From assembly GCA_002898895.1 (NCBI GenBank), contig BEHS01000007.1:1-32381 (forward strand): a stretch of 32,381 bases of DNA. Direction: 5' to 3'. Positions 1-7,757 of this stretch are shown one piece after another. The DNA comes from a bacterium HR16. Its GTDB lineage: Bacteria; Armatimonadota; HRBIN16. Within the stretch, counting starts at the first letter, position 1, and the number at the start of each line of letters is the position of its first letter. A program made the position numbers and the translations under genes. The notes below the pieces were generated by a model, which saw only the letters and a program-made list of their open reading frames with translations, was not told where the DNA came from and made no database searches.

Positions 1-2
1 AA

Positions 3-638
3 GAGGAGTTCCTGTTGCTCATTGTGTACACACCGTTGAATCAGGAAAAGATGATTGCGTGGATGTGCGCCAAGTGCGACGGCGAGGACTACGGCAAAAT
101 CGTGCTCTACCGCTTCCCCAAGGAGCGCACCATCTACGGTCCCGCACAGATGGAGCGTTTGCTGGGGCAGGTGTCCGAAATCCGCACGCAGCTGCGCCTG
201 TGGGACCAGCCCGGCTCGCAAGTGGTCTGGGGGCATCTGCTGGTGATACCGATCGAACAGTCCCTGCTGTATGTGAAACCCGTTTACCTGCAGACCACCG
301 GCGGCGGCGAACAGCGTATCCCCGAATTGAAGAAGGTCATCGTGGCGTTCGGTGACCAGCGCGTGATGGCGGATACGTTAGAACAGGGCTTACAGCGCAT
401 CTTCGGTGCATCCGGTGTCACCCGGGCCGCCCCTGCCAGACCATCAACGACAACACCCGTCACCACTGCACCGCCGCCTCCTGCAGAAGATGTACGCGTC
501 CTTGTAGACCGGCTCGCCGAAGCTATCCGCGCCGCCGAAGGTGCGCAACGCGAGGGCAACTGGGCGGAGTACGGCAGGCAACTGGAGCGCGTCAAAGAGC
601 TGGTGCGACGGCTACAGCAACAAGTGAAGTCGCAGTAA
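3..638 (+). CDS. UPF0182 family membrane protein, C-terminal part (5' truncated by window edge)
   Basis: Frame is open to the window edge (EEFLLLIVYTPLNQEKMIAWMCAKCDGEDYGKIVLYRFPKERTIYGPAQME...GSQVVWGHLLVIPIEQSLLYVKPVYLQ...ELKKVIVAFGDQ), which resembles the conserved C-terminal block of UPF0182 proteins. Confidence 0.78.
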   Translation, partial: EEFLLLIVYTPLNQEKMIAWMCAKCDGEDYGKIVLYRFPKERTIYGPAQMERLLGQVSEIRTQLRLWDQPGSQVVWGHLLVIPIEQSLLYVKPVYLQTTGGGEQRIPELKKVIVAFGDQRVMADTLEQGLQRIFGASGVTRAAPARPSTTTPVTTAPPPPAEDVRVLVDRLAEAIRAAEGAQREGNWAEYGRQLERVKELVRRLQQQVKSQ

Positions 639-659
639 GCGGTAGCTTCCTGCGACATC

Positions 660-668
660 TGGTATAAT
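660..668 (+). promoter_or_regulatory. Possible extended -10 element (TGGTATAAT) upstream of gltX
   Basis: TGnTATAAT motif at 660-668; no good -35 seen. The implied TSS would lie at or within the SD. Confidence 0.35.
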
Positions 669-688
669 GCCATAAGGAGGTGATTTAG

Positions 689-2140
689 ATAAAAACCGTT
701 CGCGTGCGCTTTGCACCCAGCCCAACGGGTTCACCGCATATCGGCAACATTCGCACCGCGCTGTTCACGTGGCTTTTTGCGCGAAAGCATGGAGGCGTGT
801 TCATCCTGCGCATTGAGGACACCGACCGCGCCCGCTACGTGGAAGGCTCGGTGCAGGAGATAATGGATAGCCTGCGCTGGCTGGGGCTGGACTGGGACGA
901 AGGTCCCTATTTCCAATCCCAGCGTCTGCCGTTGTATCGCGAGGTGGCGGAGAAGCTGGTGAAAACAGGTCACGCCTATCGCTGTTACTGCACACCGGAA
1001 CGTCTGGAGGAACTGCGTCGCCAGCAGGAAGCCGCCAAACAGCCCACCGGCTATGACCGAAAGTGCCGTTACCTTTCGGACGATGAGCGGGCGAAGATAG
1101 AGGCGGAAGGCACACCTTACGTGATTCGCTTCGCCATGCCTCTCGAGGGCGAAACGGTCTTTCACGACGAGATTCGGGGTGAAATCCGCTTTGAGAACGC
1201 GCTGATAGACGACTTCGTGATGCTCAAGTCCGACGGCTTCCCCACCTACCATCTCGCCAGCGTGACCGACGACCATCACATGGGCATCACACACGTCATT
1301 CGCGGGGAAGAGTGGATTTCCAGCACCCCCCGCCACGTGCAGATGTACCTCGCGCTGGGCTGGGAGATGCCGAAGTTTGCCCACCTGCCGATGATTCTGG
1401 GAACCGACCGCAAGAAGCTCTCCAAACGGCACGGTTCGGTGCAGTTCGTGGAGTATATTCAGCAGGGCTACCTGCCGGAGGCGATGTTCAACTTCCTCGC
1501 CCTGCTGGGCTGGAGCGCGGATGAAGACCGTGAACTGTACTCGCGCGAGGAGCTGATAGAGCGGTTTGACCTGTCGGGCGTGCAGGAAAACCCCGCCATC
1601 TTCGACGGGCAGAAGCTGTTGTGGATGAACGGCGTGTACATCCGGCGCAAACCGATAGAGGAGCTGACGCAGTTGTGCCTGCCCTACCTGCAGGAGGCAG
1701 GGCTGATGCCACAGAACCCCTCGCCGGAGCAGATAGAGTACGCCCAGCGGGTGATTGCGCTGGAAGCGGAGCGGATGAAACTGCTCTCGGAAGTGGTACC
1801 GCTCACCGAGTACTTCTTCCGCGACAGATTGGAGTATGAAGAGAAGGGTGTGCGCAAGTGGTTCACCCAGCCGTACGTGCCACAGATGCTGGAGATGCTT
1901 ATCGAACGCTACACCGCGCTGGAGCCGTTTGACCTGGAGCATATCGAGGCGACCACTCGCTCTGTAGCGGAGGAGCTGGGCGTCGGCGCGGCGCAGGTGA
2001 TTCACCCCACGCGCGTGGCGGTCAGCGGGCGCACGGTGGGTCCGGGGCTGTTCGAGATGATTGAGGTCATGGGCAAGGAGCGCGTGCTACAGAGGCTGCG
2101 CGCGGCGCTGGAGATGATTCGGCAGGGCGCAAAGGGATAG
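689..2140 (+). CDS. gltX: Glutamate--tRNA ligase
   Basis: (I/M)KTVRVRFAPSPTGSPHIGNIRTALFTWLFARKHGG contains the HIGH-type motif (HIGN); KLSKRHG is the KMSKS-like motif. The start is probably ATA at 689 behind AAGGAGGTGAT (the ORF track starts at GTG 704). Confidence 0.95.
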   Translation: MKTVRVRFAPSPTGSPHIGNIRTALFTWLFARKHGGVFILRIEDTDRARYVEGSVQEIMDSLRWLGLDWDEGPYFQSQRLPLYREVAEKLVKTGHAYRCYCTPERLEELRRQQEAAKQPTGYDRKCRYLSDDERAKIEAEGTPYVIRFAMPLEGETVFHDEIRGEIRFENALIDDFVMLKSDGFPTYHLASVTDDHHMGITHVIRGEEWISSTPRHVQMYLALGWEMPKFAHLPMILGTDRKKLSKRHGSVQFVEYIQQGYLPEAMFNFLALLGWSADEDRELYSREELIERFDLSGVQENPAIFDGQKLLWMNGVYIRRKPIEELTQLCLPYLQEAGLMPQNPSPEQIEYAQRVIALEAERMKLLSEVVPLTEYFFRDRLEYEEKGVRKWFTQPYVPQMLEMLIERYTALEPFDLEHIEATTRSVAEELGVGAAQVIHPTRVAVSGRTVGPGLFEMIEVMGKERVLQRLRAALEMIRQGAKG

Positions 2141-2260
2141 AACCTAACCCCCTGTCCCCCTTCCCTATGAGGGAAGAGGCTGCGCGCGGCGCTGGAGATG
2201 ATTCGGCAGGGCGCAAAGGGATAGAACCTAACCCCCTGTCCCCCTTCCCTATGAGGGAAG
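2091..2260 (+). repeat. 84-bp tandem direct duplication (86-bp copies sharing 'AG')
   Basis: 2091-2176 and 2175-2260 read identically (agaggctgcgcgcggcgctggagatgattcggcagggcgcaaagggatagaacctaaccccctgtcccccttccctatgagggaag). Confidence 0.97.
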
Positions 2261-2317
2261 GGGGCATTCGACGCGAGGCTCCCCTCTCCTTGTAGGAGAG
2301 GGGCCGGGGGAGAGGTT
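2225..2317. repeat. Structured intergenic element: closing stem plus two hairpins
   Basis: Outer arms AACCT-aa-CCCCC (2225-2236) / GGGGG-ag-AGGTT (2306-2317); hairpin A CCCCCTTCCCT-atg-AGGGAAGGGGG (2240-2264); hairpin B CCCCTCTCCT-tgt-AGGAGAGGGG (2281-2303). Confidence 0.85.
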
Positions 2318-2346
2318 AAATCGCTTTATTTTTTCAAAGTTCATAA

Positions 2347-3450
2347 ATGATGGGCTATGAAGCAAATAAACCTGCCTTCGCAGGTTCCTCTCAATCCGCG
2401 CAGGCGGATTTGGTTTCCCCCATAGCCCATGATTTCAATCGTGGGACGGGTGTAGAGACCCATCGTGGCACGTACACGTATGACGGCGCGGGCAGGCTGA
2501 TACAGGTGGTCGATGCTGCCACCAACACCACGGAGACGTATGTATGGAACGCAGACGGCACGTTAGCCAGTTTTCCGGGGCCTGGCTACACTCGGTTGTT
2601 AGAGTATGACGAGGAGGGCAGGCTGGTTCGCATTCGCCGGGATTACGGCGGAGGCAACGTGCAGTTAGCGTATGAGTATGGCTACGGATTTGACGGAGGC
2701 AGGCGTTGGCGGAAGGACTACCTGAGTGGGGTCTGGACGCGGTATCCGTGCGGTGTCGCCTGCGGAGCGGGTGAGCTGGTAGAGCAGCAGAAGCCTCTGG
2801 AAGGTGGCAGTTGGACGACCACTGCCCTGTATTTGCAGGGGATTTCGCTGGTTCGTCGAAACAATGAATGGCATCACTTCGACCCGTTAGGCACAGCAGG
2901 GGTGATTACGAACGGTTCCGCCAGCGTCATCAGCAACAACCTGTATGACCTGTTCAGGATGAAGCGGTATGAGCAGGGCAGTGCGGAAACGCCGTGGAGG
3001 TGGAAATTGCGACAGGAGGAAGAAGAAGGGCTCATCGCTTACCCACCAGCGGGATACGTCTTGGCTGAGGTAGGCGTCCAGATCGCGAAGACAACCTCTA
3101 CACTCGGCATCGACATAGACTGGGATCGCGCTAAAAGCTGCCTCAGGAGTGCCCTTGAAGGAGCGATATCTGGATGTCTCGCAGGAGCTGGCCCCTATTG
3201 TGGGCCCTGTATTGTCGGTGCAGTACCTGTTTGCATTATAGAACCTCCGGCTTGTGGGGCAGTCATGGGACTGTGTAAGATCTTCTGCTCAGGTCAGGTT
3301 CTGCATTGCATATGGGGTGCTATCGTCGGCGGTGCTGCCAATTTTCTGAAGTGCTACCATGACTGTGTCAACAAGAAGAAGCAACGGCAGACGGATTGCC
3401 CGATGCCAATGCCTGTTCAACCTGTACGCGCAGGGCTATCCACTATGTAG
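2347..3450 (+). CDS. Truncated RHS/YD-repeat protein with Cys-rich hydrophobic C-terminal tip
   Basis: YD/RHS repeats (YTYDGAGRLIQVVDAATNTTETYVWNADGTLASF, LEYDEEGRLVRIRRDYGGG) then a divergent tip with 12 Cys. No signal peptide or N-terminal shell. The start ATG lies inside a hairpin repeat. Confidence 0.75.
   Translation: MMGYEANKPAFAGSSQSAQADLVSPIAHDFNRGTGVETHRGTYTYDGAGRLIQVVDAATNTTETYVWNADGTLASFPGPGYTRLLEYDEEGRLVRIRRDYGGGNVQLAYEYGYGFDGGRRWRKDYLSGVWTRYPCGVACGAGELVEQQKPLEGGSWTTTALYLQGISLVRRNNEWHHFDPLGTAGVITNGSASVISNNLYDLFRMKRYEQGSAETPWRWKLRQEEEEGLIAYPPAGYVLAEVGVQIAKTTSTLGIDIDWDRAKSCLRSALEGAISGCLAGAGPYCGPCIVGAVPVCIIEPPACGAVMGLCKIFCSGQVLHCIWGAIVGGAANFLKCYHDCVNKKKQRQTDCPMPMPVQPVRAGLSTM
2349..2428. 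repeat. Multi-hairpin repeat overlapping the start of the RHS ORF
   Basis: ATGGGCTATG...CATAGCCCAT outer arms, with internal ACCTGC-cttc-GCAGGT and AATCCGC-gcag-GCGGATT hairpins. Confidence 0.7.
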
Positions 3451-3467
3451 CCGGAAGGAGGACATCA

Positions 3468-3851
3468 ATGCGCAGATGGTTGTTCTACATGGTAATAGGG
3501 GTATGGAGTTTTGTCACCACTGGAATGTCCACGGGTAGAACAGACCTGCTCTTACTGCTGGGTTTCAGCTGCGTCAGTGGCGTGGTTGTTTTTCTCCTGC
3601 AGTATGACGCACAAATGGCCAGGCGGTTTGGAGAGGGCGTTCAGCGCACGCTTGGAGACAAAAGTACCCTATTCATCGTGACACCTCCACTACTGCTGCT
3701 GGCAGGTTTGGTGCTGCTTTGGCTGGTGCTGCGCTGGTCTCAGCCATCCCATGTGTTGAGAATGCTTCTCGCTGGCGGAACGTTTATTTGCGTGCAGTGG
3801 GTAGCTGGCGCAGCCACAACCTTGATGGTGAGACGTTCTAGCCGAGCATGA
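3468..3851 (+). CDS. Small ~4-TM membrane protein; candidate immunity protein of the RHS tip
   Basis: ATG at 3468 preceded by GGAAGGAGG, 17 bp after the RHS stop; four hydrophobic segments in 127 aa. Confidence 0.65.
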   Translation: MRRWLFYMVIGVWSFVTTGMSTGRTDLLLLLGFSCVSGVVVFLLQYDAQMARRFGEGVQRTLGDKSTLFIVTPPLLLLAGLVLLWLVLRWSQPSHVLRMLLAGGTFICVQWVAGAATTLMVRRSSRA

Positions 3852-3894
3852 TGCTTCAATGGATGAAGCAATAAGGCTCCTGCCCTGTCTACAT

Positions 3895-3919
3895 CGGCTC
3901 GGCAGGAGCCTCGCCCTCC
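3895..3919. repeat. 25-bp interspersed repeat, inverted copy of 17977-18001
   Basis: cggctcggcaggagcctcgccctcc is the exact reverse complement of 17977-18001. Confidence 0.9.
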
Positions 3920-3929
3920 ACAAGGTTCC

Positions 3930-4047
3930 ATAGCCAGCGCAGGCTGGCTTCGTTGGAAAGGGTGCGGCTTCAGCCGCAGACCCCCTCTCGGGGAGCGCCG
4001 CTACGGGACTCCCCTCTCCTGCGAGGAGAGGGGACGGGGGTAAGGTT
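3930..4047. repeat. Degenerate multi-hairpin repeat region
   Basis: AGCCAGC-gcag-GCTGGCT, TGCGGC-ttca-GCCGCA and CCCCTCTCCT-gcg-AGGAGAGGGG hairpins; the last is nearly identical to hairpin B at 2281-2303. Confidence 0.75.
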
Positions 4048-4061
4048 AATACACGCACTGC

Positions 4062-5033
4062 TCAGCCTGTTGCGGCGGCGTACGCCTCGTACACGATTTC
4101 CACCGCGCGCAAGCCGTCGTAGCCGGTTACCTGAAGCTCGGTTCTGCCCAGGCAGGCATCCACGAAGTGCTGTATCTCCCCGACAAAGCGGTCGGCACCG
4201 GACTCCTCCAGCGGCTGCCAGTCGTCCATTTTGTTCGTCTTATAACGGCTCTTGAAGCCGTCCCAGTAGTGCACCATCGCCGCGCCTTCCGTGCCGTATA
4301 CCTCCACCACGTTGAATCCGGCGGCGAGCACCCAGCTGGCTTCCACCACGCCCATGCGGTTGTCCGCGGTGGACAGCAGTGCGATGGCGGTGTCCTCCAC
4401 CTCACCGATAGCAGGATTCGTCTGGCGGGTGACCGCCTGCACGCGAGCGACCTCGCCTATCAGAAAGCGGAACAGGTCTATGCTGTGAACGCTGGTATCC
4501 ATCAGCACACCGCCGCCGGCGACCTCCTTATCGGAGAACCACCGTTCCTCAACCCCTTTGAACGGACCGGCGAAACGGTTACGGAACATCACCACTTCGC
4601 CCAGCTCTCCCGCCTCAATAAGTCGCTTCAGAGCCGCTATCGGCGGATGGAAGCGGTGGCAGAAAGCGGTCATCAGTTTCACGCCTTTCTCTTCGGCAGC
4701 ACGCACCATCTGACGGGCAGCGTCAGGCTGGTGCGCCAGAGGCTTCTCACACAGCACATGCAAACCGTGCTCCATCGCCAGCAAAGCTGCCTCCAGGTGA
4801 GCCGAAGGCGGCGTGCAGATATCCACCGCGTCCAGCTCCACGTGGCGGAGCATCTGTTCTACGTCGCGGAACGCCTGCGCTCCTGCCCGCTGTGCCGCGG
4901 TGCGGGCAGTCTCCTCGTTGATGTCGACTATCGCGACGATTTGCGCTTCGCGCACGCGCTCGTAGCTGGCGAGATGTGTTCGTCCAATGCCTCCAGCACC
5001 GATCAACCCAACACGCAGTGTATGGTTACTCAC
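4062..5033 (-). CDS. Gfo/Idh/MocA family oxidoreductase
   Basis: RVGLIGAGGIGRTHLASYERV Rossmann motif; CTPPSAHLEAALLAMEHGLHVLCEKPLA signature. Confidence 0.93.
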   Translation of the reverse strand: MSNHTLRVGLIGAGGIGRTHLASYERVREAQIVAIVDINEETARTAAQRAGAQAFRDVEQMLRHVELDAVDICTPPSAHLEAALLAMEHGLHVLCEKPLAHQPDAARQMVRAAEEKGVKLMTAFCHRFHPPIAALKRLIEAGELGEVVMFRNRFAGPFKGVEERWFSDKEVAGGGVLMDTSVHSIDLFRFLIGEVARVQAVTRQTNPAIGEVEDTAIALLSTADNRMGVVEASWVLAAGFNVVEVYGTEGAAMVHYWDGFKSRYKTNKMDDWQPLEESGADRFVGEIQHFVDACLGRTELQVTGYDGLRAVEIVYEAYAAATG

Positions 5034-5866
5034 AATGCCCGAACCTCCTGTAGAATCTTACGAACGTTATCCAGGCTTCTTTGCACACTCTTTGTGGCGT
5101 TCTCCATGCCCAGATACTCCAGGCTAAAGGGGCCACGAAAGCCTCCAGAAAGCAGCGCCTCTATACACCCCTGGATATTTATTTCGCCGTCGCCTACCAC
5201 AGTTCCCGCATACACCTCACCCGTTACCGAGCGATAGGGATACCCCTGGTAACCCTTACGCGCACGGCGCATGTCGTTGAGATGAGCCAGTTTACACAGG
5301 TCTGCCACCTCTGCGCACTCGCTTACAGGGTTCATCCCCATCAGCAGAAAGGTGCATACATCTGCGTTGACCCCAAAGGAGGTGGAGTTTACCTGCTCGG
5401 CAACATATCGAAGCGTCTCGGCGGAGTAAACTACGTCCTCATGCGGTTCCAGCACCACCGTAACACCGGCGTTGTGTGCGTAGCGTGCTACTGAAGACAC
5501 CGATTCCACCACCATCTGCAGGGCGTCCTCGTACGCGATGCCGTTTTTGATTTTTCCCGGCAGTAACCGCACTACTTGCGCTCCAACGCGCACCGCTTCC
5601 TCTACCGCTGCGTACGCCAGTTTAATCTGCTGCTGTCTGCTGTTGGGGTCCAGGTGTACGAAGTCGGTCGCGGTGTCGTACGCACACACGCGAATGCCGA
5701 GGTCGTGGAGAGAGGATAGGGGCTGTCCCGCAGATACCCAGAAGTAGTCCACCAGCTCTACGGTGTCTATTCCCACCTCGCGGCATGTGGTGGCGAAGCG
5801 TTCGACATCCATCTGATGCCGCTGAAAATCCAGAGCAAAACTCCACATACTGAGGCAGAGGTTCAT
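5030..5866 (-). CDS. Sugar phosphate isomerase/epimerase (xylose isomerase-like TIM barrel)
   Basis: MNLCLSMWSFALDFQRHQMDVERFATTCREVGIDTVELVDYFW...LEPHEDVV...KLAHLNDM...VVGDGEINIQGCIEALLSGGFRGPFSLEYLG; overlaps the Gfo/Idh start by 4 bp. Confidence 0.88.
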   Translation of the reverse strand: MNLCLSMWSFALDFQRHQMDVERFATTCREVGIDTVELVDYFWVSAGQPLSSLHDLGIRVCAYDTATDFVHLDPNSRQQQIKLAYAAVEEAVRVGAQVVRLLPGKIKNGIAYEDALQMVVESVSSVARYAHNAGVTVVLEPHEDVVYSAETLRYVAEQVNSTSFGVNADVCTFLLMGMNPVSECAEVADLCKLAHLNDMRRARKGYQGYPYRSVTGEVYAGTVVGDGEINIQGCIEALLSGGFRGPFSLEYLGMENATKSVQRSLDNVRKILQEVRAL

Positions 5867-5905
5867 CGATGGGGTAACGTCCTCCCCCTGACGTTGTCTG
5901 AGGGT

Positions 5906-5934
5906 AGTATACCTGATACAATTGCCGTCGTCAA
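5906..5934 (-). promoter_or_regulatory. Sigma70-type promoter for the isomerase-oxidoreductase pair
   Basis: Minus strand TTGACG-N17-TATACT about 40 bp upstream of the ATG at 5866. Confidence 0.65.
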
Positions 5935-5989
5935 ATGGCAACAGGAACGCCTGTATCCACCTGCGAATCGGAGATAGAAGGAGGGCAAT

Positions 5990-6967
5990 ATGCGCGTTAT
6001 CACTTTTGGCGAGACGATGCTCCGGCTGTCTCCGGCGGGCTATCAGCGGTTCACGCAGGCGGAGCGGTTCGAGATAGCGGTTGCGGGCACGGAGAGCAAT
6101 ACCGCTGCTGTGCTGGCGCAGCTGGGTGTTTCGGTTACATGGCTCTCTCGCCTGCCCGACAATCCGCTCGGACATCTGGTGGCGCAAAGACTGTGCGCGC
6201 TGGGTGTGGACGTGGGGCAGGTAACATGGGACGCCGACAGCCGACTGGGGTTGTACTTTGTGGAAGCGGGTGTGACGCCTCGTCCCACGCGCGTGCTTTA
6301 CGACCGCAAAGGCTCTGCCATGAGTCGGTGGAAGCCCGGCGAATGGGATTGGCGCGTTCTGTTGAAAGATGCGAGCCTGCTCCATGCTACAGGCATTACC
6401 CCTGCCCTCAGCGAAGGTTGCCTCGAAGCCACCCGTGAAGCGTTGCAATTCGCGCGAGAGATGGGCGTGCCGGTCTCGTTTGACCTGAACTACCGCTCCT
6501 TGCTCTGGTCGCCTCAGGAGGCGCGTCGTGCGCTGGAGCCGCTTCTTTCGCTGGTGCAGGTGCTGATAGTCTCTCCTGCCGATGCACGCACGGTGCTGGG
6601 GGTAGATGCCGAAGATGTCGAAATCGCTGTACAGGTACAGCGGCGCTATAGCATCCCCGTGGTTGCCACCCCCTTGCGCGACCAGCAATCGGCGACGACA
6701 GGAAGGCGCTACAGCGTGGTGGCGAGCACGGAGAGGGTATGGCAATCGGAAGGTTGTCCCTTTGAGGTGGTAGACCCCATCGGCAGCGGCGATGCGTATG
6801 ATGCGGGGTTTTTGTACGGCTACCTGCAAGGCGACATCGATCTGGCGATGCGTTGCGCCGATGTTCTGTCCGCCCTCAAGCACACTGTACCGGGGGACGT
6901 GCTGTTCACCTCGCCAGAGGAGCTTCGGCAATTGTTGCAGGGTATCCCCAGAGGAATCATCCGCTGA
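5990..6967 (+). CDS. PfkB family carbohydrate kinase, 2-keto-3-deoxygluconate kinase-like
   Basis: MRVITFGETMLRLSP N-terminus, FDLNYRSLLW, and DPIGSGDAYDAGFLYGYL C-terminal PfkB signature; SD GGAGGG. Confidence 0.9.
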   Translation: MRVITFGETMLRLSPAGYQRFTQAERFEIAVAGTESNTAAVLAQLGVSVTWLSRLPDNPLGHLVAQRLCALGVDVGQVTWDADSRLGLYFVEAGVTPRPTRVLYDRKGSAMSRWKPGEWDWRVLLKDASLLHATGITPALSEGCLEATREALQFAREMGVPVSFDLNYRSLLWSPQEARRALEPLLSLVQVLIVSPADARTVLGVDAEDVEIAVQVQRRYSIPVVATPLRDQQSATTGRRYSVVASTERVWQSEGCPFEVVDPIGSGDAYDAGFLYGYLQGDIDLAMRCADVLSALKHTVPGDVLFTSPEELRQLLQGIPRGIIR

Positions 6968-6977
6968 TGGGGTTGAG

Positions 6978-7748
6978 GTGGAGAGGTTGCCCGTTGACGT
7001 TTTGCTCATGTGCCTGGCATCGCTCAGCGCGGGCTTTTTCGATGCCATTGTGGGGGGCGGGGGGTTAATCCAGATTCCCGCACTACTGCTGCTGTTTCCT
7101 CAGTTTGCTCCGGCAACCGTGCTGGGCACCAACAAGCTTATCTCTATCAGCGGTACGACGGTGGCTGCGTGGCAGTATGCGCGCGGTGGGCATGTCCGGT
7201 GGCGTAGCCTGCGGATACCCGTTCTGGCAGCGTTCATCGGGTCGGCGGTTGGGGCACGCCTGGCAGCGTATCTCAGCGCGTCGGTGATGCGCCCGCTGGT
7301 GGCGGTACTGCTCCTGGCGGTATGGGTGTACACGTGGCGGCGCAAAGAGCTCGGTCTGGTCAAACGCAATCCCGCCACCTCGCGCCACCCGGAAGCGGTC
7401 ACCACTGTGATCGCGCTGGTGGTTGGCATGTACGACGGCTTCTTCGGTCCGGGCACAGGCAGTTTCATGATGTTCGCGATGACCGCGTTGCTGGGGATGG
7501 AGTTTCTGCAGGCGACGGCGCATACCAAAGTGCTGAACTGGACGACGAACCTCGCCGCGCTGGTCACCTTCGGCTGGCAGGGGCATGTGCAGTGGCTTTT
7601 TGCGATACCGTTTCTGGCGGCAAACGTGCTGGGTGGCTGGCTGGGCAGTCGTCTGGCGATGCGCCGCGGCAGTCCTTTCATCCGCAAGTTCTTCCTGTGG
7701 GTGGTGGCGGCGATATTGGCGAGATTAGTGTGGGATATATGGGCGTAG
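6978..7748 (+). CDS. TSUP (TauE/SafE) family transporter
   Basis: GFFDAIVGGGGLIQIPALLLL...GTNKLISISGTTVAAWQYA...GMYDGFFGPGTGSFM; duplicated TSUP motif. Start could be GTG 6978 or TTG 6987. Confidence 0.88.
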   Translation: MERLPVDVLLMCLASLSAGFFDAIVGGGGLIQIPALLLLFPQFAPATVLGTNKLISISGTTVAAWQYARGGHVRWRSLRIPVLAAFIGSAVGARLAAYLSASVMRPLVAVLLLAVWVYTWRRKELGLVKRNPATSRHPEAVTTVIALVVGMYDGFFGPGTGSFMMFAMTALLGMEFLQATAHTKVLNWTTNLAALVTFGWQGHVQWLFAIPFLAANVLGGWLGSRLAMRRGSPFIRKFFLWVVAAILARLVWDIWA

Positions 7749-7757
7749 CACGGTCTC

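Noticed and set aside
731-2005. 424-aa minus-strand ORF
   Set aside because: Antisense shadow of gltX, with His/Gln/Arg/Val-rich composition typical of a non-coding frame.
4167-5237. 356-aa plus-strand ORF
   Set aside because: Antisense to the Gfo/Idh gene and to the 3' end of the isomerase gene; no recognisable motif.
5867-7048. N-terminal ~394 aa of the 672-aa minus-strand ORF (5030..7048)
   Set aside because: Antisense to pfkB and the TSUP start, low-complexity composition; the real isomerase starts at ATG 5866 with a promoter just upstream.
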